NCBI GenBank assembly: GCA_933228895.1
Contig: OW121851.1
Span: forward strand, 132,231,624-132,295,623
DNA: 64,000 nucleotides
Direction: 5' to 3'
Source of the DNA: Platycnemis pennipes
Lineage: Eukaryota > Arthropoda > Insecta > Odonata > Platycnemididae
The notes under the pieces are model-generated. The model did not search any database. It had not been told where the DNA came from and was given only the letters and a program-made list of their open reading frames with translations. This document shows, piece by piece, positions 1 to 10,301 of this stretch (its first letter is position 1; each line of letters begins with the position of its first letter). A program made the position numbers and the translations under genes.

Positions 1-281
1 AACACTGTCACTAGGCTGAGAAATGGTGGGGGAGTGGGGGTGAAGTAATGGTTGTATGTCCGTACGACATATCATATGGCGGGTGCCTTAGAGAATGTGG
101 AAACCCTCAAAGGGCTCTACATGTTGCCCTCAGAAGCTGGACGTATCCCTTCCACAGACTTAAATGCTTACGCGAAATCCTAGGGTTGGCTCCTTGAATG
201 TATCCGGGGGCAGGCTACTTGGACTTCAAAGGTCCACGAACTAGCCGTGAAAACTTTAACGGCGTTACCCGCTGATATTGC

Positions 282-377
282 ACAATAGCAAATTTTCCAC
301 AGAGAAAAAATCATTTGCCTTGATCAAGGGTCCGGTCAAGGCAAATGATTTTTTCTCTGTGGAAAATTTGCTATTGT
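282..377. repeat. Perfect 42-bp inverted repeat (hairpin)
   Basis: The arms 282-323 and 336-377 are exact reverse complements over 42 bases, separated by a 12-base loop (324-335). The arms begin ACAATAGCAAATTTTCCACA and stop abruptly; flanking bases do not pair. As RNA this would be a long, perfect hairpin. Perfect identity in a region with no other recent repeat suggests a young foldback event, a palindromic hairpin locus, or a chimeric-read artefact. No transposon ends or target duplication were recognised. Seen directly in the sequence; origin is unknown. Confidence 0.95.
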
Positions 378-2227
378 ACTTGGACTTTCTGACAGCGAAA
401 AAGTGGGTGAATAATTTTTCAAACCACTGTCGTAGCCCCTTTGGCGGTCCTTTACAAGACTTGTAGTTACATGTGACGTACACTATTCCCATTGGCTGAC
501 GCGCAAGGATGGATTCCGCCAAGACGGTGTAGTTCCGGGGCGTCGCAGATGGTCGTTGGATTTGACAACGGATTCGTACGACTGAATTTTCAGTTTAACT
601 TGTGATAGGCATGAGTTAATAATGGTTCTTCGGTGTTCATTTTAAATAATTCTTTACCCAAAAGCCAAAATAAGGTGGAAAATAGGGTCCGTCATTTTTC
701 CTATTAACGGAGGATATATCCCTGTAAATTAAGTATAGTTACAACATGTCCAAGACGAAGATCTGTTCCGTAAAACATTATCACCTTAATCCTGTAAAGC
801 TAATGCAAAAGGTTCTGCAGCCTCTTCATTTCGGATATTTTTAGTGAACACTGAATTCCAGCGTGTTTTGCATATTTTTCTCAGATTTAGTCCCTTTCAT
901 ATTTTTAATGCACAGTAATTATGAAAAATGGAATCACACATCACCAGCATCAATAAAAGGCGATTCACTTATCTAAACTTCACCTTCCATTTGAAAATAA
1001 TCGATTTCAGCCCACAGTGCGGCGTGGAGTATTTCTGCGAAGTATTTTTTGGGCCAATGATGTTGGGGATTCTTAGAAACCATCACTTAAAAATAATTTT
1101 TTTTAGGAATGTGAATAAGAGGAAAAAAGAATGGGGTAAAAAGCCTGGTGGCTTACATTTAAATTGATTTAATGAATAGATTTGCATTAATGGCAATATG
1201 ACCTCATTTTAACCTCATACACGAGCTTATGGTATTGTAATTATCATATGGTAAACTGGTGACTACTACAATCACCGCTCTTCTTGAAACCCCTCTTTCC
1301 TTTAAATCCCTCTCTTCCGTTTTACTCAGCCTTCAATACAGATGGGACTGGTATGATCCATGCCTGATAACAGAAGTGCCTATTTTCTCAGCTGCCATAA
1401 ATATAACATGCTGGTCGATGTGCGTCGTTAACGTCAGTATTACGAATTTGCAAAGTTAGTGGATCGTGCGGGAGATTACATGGCGTTAAACGATCAGTCA
1501 ATGATAATTATTTGTGCAACCTTGGCTAAATAAGGAAGCAGAAAAAGGTGCGATGGGTGACGTTGTGCACGATCAGTGGCATGGGTGAGGAGGAATCGAA
1601 ACGCAAATGGGAGGAGATTGGGAGGGAGGTTGTTGGCCTCATCCCCTTTCCTCTTTTCGTTGTCTCATCCCCCGCCTCCCCCCCCCCCCTCCTTTGTCAG
1701 GGACCTGCCAATGCCATCGTTTCGCGCTCCCGGAAAAAAATTCAACTCTGCGATAAAAGATTAAATCGAAGAAAAAGCTGTGAGTCACATCTCGTAAAAT
1801 GCGATCAGGAAGAGGGAGGCTGCGGTGGGTTCCGCGCGAATTGATTGATCCCCCCGCGGCCGTGGAGATTTCGGCGCAATTGGATGAGCAAATCTCCCGC
1901 CCGCCCGCCCACGCACCTTCATGCGGCCGGATGGAAAAAAAGGCGAGAGTGGACAAGCCATTACTCTGTCGATAATGAACGTTGTCACGGTGGAAGCGAC
2001 AGCGGACTCCGCTCTGAGCACCGCTCTGAGCGACCGCTCTTTGGGAGCGCTCGAGGGCTAGGCATCCCCAGGTTCAGTCCTCCCTCTCATTTTTCCTTGG
2101 AATGAACGTAGTCCACCGAGTGTGTTAAGTTACTCTTTTGCGTGTTTTAAAATCGGGATGAGGGATTCCAAAAATAAAATGAAAAATTTCGCTGCACCTT
2201 ACACATCGATGGCATAATTTTTTTTGG
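378..2227. other. Non-coding; GC-rich island near 1.55-2.1 kb
   Basis: I see no gene here. AT-rich DNA runs to about 1540, followed by a GC-rich island (about 1550-2105) with a C-run near 1680 and three tandem CCGCTCTGAGC-like units at about 2008-2040. The open frames in the island overlap on both strands and have no recognisable domain, as expected from low stop-codon density. Confidence 0.5.
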
Positions 2228-2545
2228 GAGATCGATTTGATGTGGTAGATAGAGCCTCCCATTCCTAGGGTTTGAATCCCGGCATTGGAGGATTTTTCCC
2301 CCGATTTTTCATTTATATACCGTTCCGTATTTGAGTGCCTTGTGGAGATCACTTCGAGTCCGGTCCAGTACACCGTCCGTCCGATGGGACGTTAAGACGT
2401 GGTCTCCTAGATGCTTTTCGTTAAGATGCCAACGCCGGGTTTCTCTCCACTCTTCCTGCAGTCCCTGAAAACTCCTACAATTACTGGATTAACCACCTCT
2501 CCGGCGTAAATGGCCTCTGTTTTCGGTCGCCTTTCACAGATAGCA
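2228..2545 (+). mobile_element. tRNA-derived SINE, family A, old copy
   Basis: This diverged copy belongs to a SINE family with at least four clearer members in this window (22682, 28700, 40116, 44980). The tRNA-like head has the degenerate B box GGTTTGAATCC near 2269. It is followed by the family body with the blocks GATGGGACGTTAAG, CGCCGGGTTTCTCTCCAC and AAAACTCCTAC. RNA polymerase III boxes and LINE-dependent mobilisation are known for tRNA-derived SINEs in general. This copy is clearly decayed. Confidence 0.85.
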
Positions 2546-4361
2546 GTAAAAAAAATAAGCATTATTTTTCAAGATTGAACCTCTTGGTCTCTTTATTTGT
2601 TGAAGTTATTGAGGGACGTGATTTATAGCTCAGATTGTTTCCTCCCTACATTTATTTGTGGGTATTTTCAACGTGAATAGGATTGTTGGGACCGGAGAAT
2701 GGGAGCTGGGAAATCAGATGACGGTGTTAGCCTGCGGGAAACGGAAGGATTCGGGTGATCCACGGTTGAACGTCTAAATCGACCAGAGAAATGCCGGAAT
2801 TGAGGTTCTAGTCATGTAGCACTCACATGTGGACCAATATTTTGCTGGAAAATCTCCGCCCCTGCTGGAACTCGGTGGCTAGTACTCGGATGAGATGGAC
2901 GTAATCTGACCACCTCGGCTACCTGATCACCTCTTTTTCCCTTCGATTATTTTGCCCCTGCCAACACTTTCCTCGGTCAAAGGCCTTGAAACTATTCCGC
3001 TAAAATGAATCGAGTCTTATGACTATTGAAGTGCTATAAACTCAAAGTTAGTCAAATGGTATACAGTACTCAATGAGGCGCACTCAGTAAGAGTGGTTAA
3101 ACACTAAAATATCTGCTATCTGTTCCAGAAATATGTATTCAAAACGCGGCCTCTGTTCACTGTTTGAAATTTTATTCCAATAACGTGTTATACTTATGTA
3201 TTTTTCAACATAATAAAACATTACTGCGGGATTTAGCCTTTATAATTTCCAACTCCCCTATTATTTTCCCAGCAATGATTAAATATCCCTTTATTCGTGA
3301 TCATTCATTATATTTATTAGAACTGTTTTGCTCAGTACTATTAATGTACAGTTTATATAATAATATATAATAATAATATATTACATAATATATTAATGTA
3401 CGGCTAAATGTTATGGGACAATAAGAGTTTTCATTTTGTAAAAAAGGCTATTGAAATGTATTGCCTTACAATACGGATATTATCCGATACTCTAACTCAA
3501 AACTTAAAATGTCTTAATTTTGTAGGCATGCAATAATTAAAGACAATTCTCGTATTGTGAACGGAACCAAATATAACTATTCAGATTAAATTGATTTCTG
3601 CACATATATGCATGAATTCACGGCTGTTCAGTTAATTTTTTTGTTGTTTCTGTGACAATACGAAACGTGCTTCATAGGGTGATTTGGGAAGGAAACGAAG
3701 ATGAGAGGAGGTTTGAATGAAGTAAAAATGAACCATTTCACTTCTCTATAGGTCTGAATAAGTTTCGATGAATTCGTAATTGTGATCAGCATGGCCCATA
3801 TATAAAAAAATTAAAGGAAATACATGTGTGCACTTGGACCCGGGAGAGGAGAGGTTGGGTTCTGGAGAGAGACTAAGAATTGGTATGATACGAATGGTTT
3901 CTTGAAATCCGTTTCGAAAAACACTAAAGCACCCTTTTCGCTCGTCGTGCCCCACAAAATTGAAAGAGATAGGGGATGAAGGCAAAATGCTTACTTGTGA
4001 TCCGATACTGGATTTATTGGAGCGGAAAATTCGGAGAAAAAAAGGAATTTCCTCCGTCTGCTCAAATTCTTCCCATCTCTCCCCCCTCCCTTATCTAAGT
4101 GGAAAAAGAAACGACCCGATCCACCCTCCGTTCCCTCGTAATTTCTTCTTCTTGCTGCTGCTCGGATTCCTTTCAAGCTGACGTTCGAGGCGAAAGGGAA
4201 AATTAAATTTTCATCCCCTCTCTTTTTGTAGTCGGCACTTCAACGCTTCTTCCCAAGATATTCCATCAGTTTGCAAGATCTTCAAATTCCATAAAAACAT
4301 TTCGTGTTGACCCACCGCCTTTTGAGCAAGCACCATGTGGCGGGATATATGCCCACTCTTT
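2546..4361. other. Non-coding, mostly AT-rich
   Basis: I recognise no gene. An AT microsatellite of the TAATATATAATAATAATATAT type lies at about 3355-3405, and a pyrimidine-rich block lies at about 4070-4150. The short frames show no domain. Confidence 0.5.
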
Positions 4362-4625
4362 ACAATCACACGATGGTTTTGTGGGGTGAATCTGTTCCAA
4401 GGTTCAATTAATAGCTTTCTGTTCTAGTGCTTATAACAATTCAATAGTAAATTGATAGCAGTTTTATTTTGTAAATCTTATGAAAATTTAATGTATATCT
4501 TAATTATATGCCCTCCTCACAATTACTCGATGGTTTTTTGGGATAAATCTGTTTCAACATTCAATTACTAGCTTTCTCTTCTAATGCTTATAACAATTCA
4601 ACGGTAAACTAATAGTAGCTTTCTG
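4362..4625. repeat. Diverged direct duplication, about 105 bp units
   Basis: The stretch 4362-4465 recurs at about 4517-4622. Shared blocks include CGATGGTTTT, AATCTGTT, TAGCTTTCT and GCTTATAACAATTCAA, in the same order and orientation with an offset near 155 bp. The copies differ at many positions, so this is an old local duplication. No coding function is seen. Confidence 0.8.
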
Positions 4626-7460
4626 TTGTATTTTTTTAAAATGTGAAGCCTAACTTTAGTCTTGGTTTTGGAATTTAATTAAATATATCATTGATCAATA
4701 ACAATTACACATGTATAATGGACAGTTAGTTTTTCATTCAGATATTTATGTTAGCTATTGAGAAATTTTCCCTAAAATATCGGAAATAACCTTGACCTCA
4801 GGCTCAAAAACCAACATCCAATGTGCCTAAAGTAGGTTTTACTGTTACTGGGAAAAAAATTCCCTTATGCAAGTTATCAGGCAAAATATAATTTATTAAT
4901 ACTGATTTAAAGTTCATATCATTCATTTATCCCAAAGTACGAAATCTCGGCCTCGGCGAAATTTTCAGACACGTGACTACGTCTGAGCGAAGCGATTTGG
5001 CCACAACGCGTTTTGTCCAAAATTTTGCATCTGCATATAGATTTAATGTTGGAGAAATCAAACTTCATCTGAAATATTCATTCGTGGTGAAATTTATGTC
5101 TTTTGCCAACAAGTAAATCCCGCATGGCAACAAGTAGCCAATAATATACCAGTAAATCGCAATATGCTGGAATCCTTCGTCTGATAATTTGTGGATTTTC
5201 TAATATCACGTATATTTATTGGCGGACAGAAATGACCAAGTTGTTTTTCTGTATCATGATTGCGGGAGCTCAATCGATTTTCCCTTTCCTTCTGGTCCAT
5301 GTTTTCACGGCTTTCCATAACTTTCTAAGATGAAAAATTTCCTCCCTGAGGTCTCGACAATGTGGTCTCGTGAAGTGTCTGGATATGAAAGTGGATTGCT
5401 GGCTCCTCAAAGTAGGATTGTTGATGAGGAGAGCGGAATAATATTTATTTGTCTGGATGTTGGATTTTGCCCGATTCTTTGAGTACTACACCTTTTCAGA
5501 GAAGGGGTGCCCGCTTTTAATGCAAGCAGTAGCGTAGTTTCCTTCATCAAAGAAAATAGAATTCATTAATTGCGATTCGCGCCCAGCCATAAATGTTTTT
5601 ATTTTACGCAAAAAAATTGGATTTAGAAATTCCAGTTTACTGGAGAATATAATGTTAATAGTAAGTTCATTTAAAAAATCTCAGGAATGCCGGGATGTGT
5701 TGCCTTGTTGCTGACGTTACAGGTATATAGTTTACGCCTCGTTGCAAAGGAAATATTCCTCTCCCGAACCTACCATTGATTTCAGAGGCCCAGATCCAGT
5801 AAATATGCATTAATAAAAGCATATGAAAACTATCAAAGCTCGAAAAGCCTCCTCCGTCAAATATGGTATTAATAGTAGTTTTGTAGGCTCCTGGACATTC
5901 TGTTTGTGGAATTCTCTGCTACCGCGAAGCATGACGTGAACTTCACGCGACTATGGGCCAAGTTCATTGTGCGCTTAGTAAAATGAATACCAGCTGTCTT
6001 TCAATGAATCATCTAAATAAATAATTTAAAATAAGTAAAATAAAGTTAATCATAATAATTTAACTGAAGAAATATGCCTCAGATAGTAGTTAATAAGCTT
6101 TAACGGAGTGTACCGTCTGCTTGGAAGAGTCCGCAGCACCACCTAGTGGCAGGTGGAGGAAACAGTGTGACGTCACACGTATGCAATAGTTTTCCGTCGC
6201 GTTTTCGCGCCGTTGAATTGTTTCACGTTTTAATTAATGAGGAAAAATACTTAAAATCATTTCAAAATCGAAGGGCTTAAAAAGTGCTCTCCAGAGGTTA
6301 TAAACTTTCAATCAAGACAGTTATAAAATATAATAGTACACTTACCCTATTGTTCCCCAGAGCGATTGCTTTCTTTTTGTTTCCAGGGCTCGCTGTGCAA
6401 TCCGTTCCAAATCCGCCGGACCCCTCTCTACTCCGGGGCCTTCACCCCCGCCCCTTCATGCAAGTGGCCATGCCGTATCAGTTTTAAGCGATCGCGGGGA
6501 CGGAGTTAATGGCTCCACCTCCCTCTCTCTTTTACGCGGATTCCGATTTTTCTTTGTTTCTCGGTCGGCCTCCCGTTCCCCCACCCCATGGAACCAAGCT
6601 CCCTAAGCGCTCCGACTCCGCGTCGACCCCATATCGATGCGAGGAGGCGAAAAATATCTTGTATTGCAAGTTTTTCTTTTTTATTAATCCTCTCGCGATT
6701 TTAATTTCATTCAATCCCATCCCCGAAAGCAATTCTCCATTTTTTTGCGAAATAATGGATTTAATGACTCATAATATGGAGTATAACTCATCTTTTCAGT
6801 TTTCATGCTTTTTTCTATCTCCAAAGAGATTCTTTTGTTTTTCTTCTCATTACTGGTTAGGTACAAGGGATTACTCCCTTCCCGCGGCCATTGTTCCATT
6901 TTCGCCTCGTGCGTTGGATTCACAGGCTTTTGGGAACGCTAATTAAATTCGCTTCAAGCCTTGATCTTTTATCTTTGGAATTTTTAGAATTGGTTGTTTG
7001 TCTAAATGCGCGAATTTTAAAAAAATTTTGCTGCAAACGATCACTGAGGCAACTTCCAATATTGTATTTTTCGCACGTTTTTTGTTTTACTGCTGTTTTT
7101 CATCATTTATGCTATCTAGTAATCAGTTTTTTAACACAGCATATTATTATTATGTTTTTCAGTTATTTGTTAATGTTTTTACCACTAAATTGGACAAATC
7201 TAAGGTTTATGCTTCTGTAATTGCTGATCGAGTTAATGAACAAGAAGGTATTTGTTATCTCCAAGATTTTTCTTCCCATCATTATCTGATGTTTTTCTGT
7301 TTTGATGATGCATGCTTTTTTAGTTTAAATTATTACGTTCACTAATAGAAGTTTGGTTCTATATCTTATTATTATTTTTAGGTATCGAATGGATAAAAAT
7401 CATCCCTTTATGTGCTCTGTGGCCATTGTTTGAGGGAATATTTGCACGGCTTGTGTGCCT
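4626..7460. other. Non-coding; GC-rich island near 6.35-6.65 kb
   Basis: No recognised gene. The overlapping + strand frames at 6284-7345 (62 to 145 codons) look like chance: they are rich in Phe and Ser, lack domains and mirror T-rich composition. A TTTCCAG at 6383-6389 precedes a short frame that stops by 6487; I see no good donor after it. Confidence 0.45.
6165..6178. promoter_or_regulatory. 14-bp perfect palindrome with full CRE site
   Basis: GTGTGACGTCACAC is its own reverse complement and contains the full CREB/ATF site TGACGTCA. About 25 bp upstream is CCACCTAGTGGCAG, which resembles a CTCF-type core at most positions. Both lie at the edge of a GC-richer stretch. An enhancer or promoter role is inference only. 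Confidence 0.4.
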
Positions 7461-8051
7461 ATATCCCTTTAAGCCCTATGACTCACGATCGTGATGGTTC
7501 TGCATCTTCGAATATTCCTTCCTGCTAAGAAGCCAAAACCTATGTAAAGCCGGAGCGATATGATCGTGAGGGTTAAATAGTGTCACTGTTACGTGTTCTC
7601 GTCAAAAGATGCCACTACTCGTCAACCTGATTCACTTGGGTAGGCTTTTGCTGAAATTCAGCTTCAGAAACAAATCTTCAAAAAGTGAGTATTGTCAAAA
7701 AATTTATAAGTGAAAGAATTTGATGACTGCTTAGATTCAAATGATTGAAGAAAATGTTAATTTAGTCATAGAAACCTAAACATAAATGGTAAACACGATA
7801 CATAAAATTTTACAGTTCAAATCCATACCACCATCACGATCGTGTTCATCAGGCTGAATGGAAGTCCTGGAATTATATGCAAGTACCACTTCTAATGAAG
7901 TTATCTCCAACATGGTGTCACTGATAGTATTTTAAGCTGATTATTTAATATAAATATCATAATTCTGTATTGCGATGAATCTATTCTTCATCTATGAGTG
8001 TAAAGCTACCATTCTTGTTTATTCTGTAGGTGGATATTTTGATAAAAAAAA

Positions 8052-9738
8052 TGGAACGCAGAATCCGAGATAATATGCAGATATTGGATATTCTTGAAAA
8101 TGAGAATTCAGAAGTTAGCGACCTATCTGATAAAGATGAGAATGAGGATTCACGTTATTGAGGATGTAGGTATTGGGAAAGAAGTTATAATCTACCATCT
8201 ATAATCGAATACATGGGGAGAGACAGATTTCTTGCCCTCAAAAATCTTTTCCATCTAGTTGACACCACAAACAAACCAGAGGGACATGAAAAAAGTCTGC
8301 TGTGGAAAGTACAGGTCCGGCACAAAGGACGGACGGTTTTTAAAAAATCACAAAATAGGTAATTTTTATTAAAAAACAAATTTATTGACGGATTCGGGTT
8401 CACAATGAAATAGAATTTGTCACAATTAAGTGTGGAAAATTCCATCAGTCATTTGGTGACCGTTTTTGACGATGCATTGCTGGAGGCGTTCTTGAAAGTT
8501 CGCGTAGACTCTCTCCTACATCGTTCTCTGAACTTGGGCGACTTCCACGTAAATTGCCTCCTTCAAATCATCCAGAGTTCAGGGCTTGTGCTCGTATACA
8601 CGAGCCTTGAGGTGTCCCCATGGGAAAAAATCGCAGATGGATAAAACTGGGGACCGAGGAGGCCAATGAACATCACTAAACCTGGAAATAAGGCGACCAC
8701 GGAAGAGAGGGCGAATAACGTTCAGAGAACGAATTTGGAGGGAGTCTACGCGAACTTTCAAGAACGCCTCCAGCAAGGCATCGTCAAAAACGGTCACCAC
8801 ATGACTGATGTGATTTTTCACACTTAATTGTGACAAATGCTATTTCATTTTGAACCCGAATCCGTCAATAAATTTGTTTTTGAGTAAAAATTACCGATTT
8901 TGTGATTTTTTAAAAACCGTCCGTCCTTTGTGCCGGACCCTGTACAACCGATAATCAGTACAGTAAGGAGGAAGTATTTAAAAGTACCACGTGACGATGT
9001 TACATAATGCATAGATGAACAGATGATGCCATTCACGGGATGGTGCTCATTGAAGCAACATGTAAAGAACAACCTCGGCCAGTGGGACTTAAAAACTTTA
9101 TTTTAACAGCATCAAGTGGGATGGTTTTAGATTTTCAAATATATCAAGGTGAGACAACTGAACTTGAACACACTTCGCGCCTACAATAGATGCATGGGGG
9201 GAGATGATATTTTTGACAAACTGATGGAATACTATCGTACTTGGTTAAAAACTCGTGAATTGACATGGAAAGACATTGTGCATTTTATTGATTTCGCAGT
9301 CTTGACGACTTGGAAATTCTTGGATTCTTGGCGACTTGGAATTCATGGATTCTCTACACTCGTGATGTTAAAACAAACAATGTCCGGTAGAAGGATTGGC
9401 ATGACCTACTTGCTTTTTGCCTCGTACTAGCCGAATGGTTGGTGTCAACTGCAGAATAGCAACGCAGAGTTTTAAGCGAAAGTGAGGACAGTGAAAATGA
9501 AGAACCTCATCCAATAAAGCGCTCCCGATTTTACAACCCACTAGCAAAAATGCCATGTAAGGATAAGAGGTATAACGGATATAGCCATTCACCAGTGGTA
9601 GATGATATTATAGCTCCGAGAAGGTGTAGGATGGAGAAATTCCCGAGCAGAAGTAAAATTAAGTGCCAAAAATGTGACGTGTATCTTTGTTTCACCAAAA
9701 ATAAACAAAACTGCTTTATAAAATATCACTCTCAGTGA
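8052..9738 (+). pseudogene. piggyBac-type transposase, broken
   Basis: This is the remnant of a DDE transposase that would cut and paste the surrounding element at TTAA. An acidic N-terminus starts at ATG 8052 (MERRIRDNMQ). After a stop near 8160 comes the N-terminal domain (YNLPSIIEYMGRDRF). The frame is broken at about 8310 by the mariner-like insertion and resumes at about 8945. There the region around the first catalytic Asp is frameshifted, and VGLKNFILTASSG and VLDFQIYQG follow. The segment expected to hold the later catalytic Asp residues is deleted at about 9147. The C-terminal part continues with AYNRCMGGDDIFDKLMEYYR, then a cysteine-rich domain (CQKCDVYLCF, ending KYHSQ, stop 9736-9738). 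Frameshifts and the internal deletion rule out activity. Confidence 0.88.
8312..8942 (-). mobile_element. Mariner-like foldback element inside piggyBac
   Basis: A 631-bp insertion is flanked by TA (8310-8311 and 8943-8944), the target duplication of Tc1/mariner elements. Its arms, about 8312-8539 and 8715-8942, are inverted repeats of roughly 228 bp starting CAGG(G)TCCGGCACAAAGGACG. On the - strand the unique centre encodes the transposase C-terminal motif VHWPPRSPVLSICDFFPWGH with LKARVYEHKP, followed by DDLKEAIYVEVAQVQRTM. The WPPRSPxLxxCDFFxWG signature contains the third catalytic Asp (here Val replaces the Asp usual in PDL). The 5' half of the gene has been replaced by an inverted copy of the 3' end, giving a non-autonomous palindrome-like element. 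Confidence 0.9.
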
Positions 9739-9784
9739 GGAAATGTGTAACTTGTTTTTAAGTCATATTTAATACTATAAGAAG

Positions 9785-10095
9785 ATAAAATGGATCGATC
9801 GAGTGACAAACGAAGAAGTCTTAAGAAGAGTGGGAGGGAAGAGATGTCTACTGAAAACCTTAGAAAGAAGACGGGACAACTTCATAAACCACATCTTAAG
9901 ACACGATGAAGACAATCGTCGAGGGAAAAGTGAACGGGAAGAGTGGAAAAAGCAGGCCTCGTATGAGGTATATGGAGCAAGTTGTAAATGATGTAAAAGA
10001 GAGGAGCTACGTCAATATGTAGAGGTTCGCCGATAGAAGAATCGAGTGGAGGGCTGCGTCAAACCAATCCTAGGATTTTTGACCGATGATGATGA
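9785..10095 (+). mobile_element. LINE 3' end (RTE-like reverse transcriptase C-term)
   Basis: This is a 5'-truncated non-LTR retrotransposon end. The frame from 9803 reads MTNEEVLRRVGGKRCLLKTL, then RRRDNFINHILRHDED. After a frameshift a neighbouring frame continues with GKSRPRMRYMEQVVNDVKER and RRIEWRAASNQS. The same order is present at 20230-20475 (+) and 43827-44470 (-). The end carries CCAATCCTAGGATT followed by GATGATGAT, the microsatellite-type tail of this family. Clade assignment to RTE is by recall of motif style and not certain. Confidence 0.85.
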
Positions 10096-10301
10096 TTCAA
10101 TTCTATGTAATTTATTTTCTCTTGTAATCTGACTTCTTACTTCAAGTAAATAAAGATGTATTTAAGGCAGGAAAGCACTGGTAATGTTCATATTCATACA
10201 AGAAAATTTAAAAAAAGTAAGCCTCACAATCGTGATGGTGACCATAGAGTACCTAAATTGAGCCTGACCATCACGATTGTGATGGTGGGGTCACGGATTA
10301 A

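Larger units (their letters stand above)
7469..10301 (+). mobile_element. Decayed piggyBac-family DNA transposon
   Basis: The element carries piggyBac transposase remnants and is best bounded by TTAA at 7469-7472 and 10298-10301, the target site typical of piggyBac. Both ends carry copies of CACGATCGTGATGG or close variants, at 7483, 7830, 10224 and 10269 in direct and inverted orientation. These probably correspond to subterminal transposase-binding repeats. The body is interrupted by a mariner-like insertion (8312-8942) and a LINE 3' end (about 9785-10095). A further 13-bp inverted repeat (ATATCCCTTTAAG at 7461, complement at 10407-10419) lies outside or offers alternative borders, so the right boundary is uncertain. 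Confidence 0.8.
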
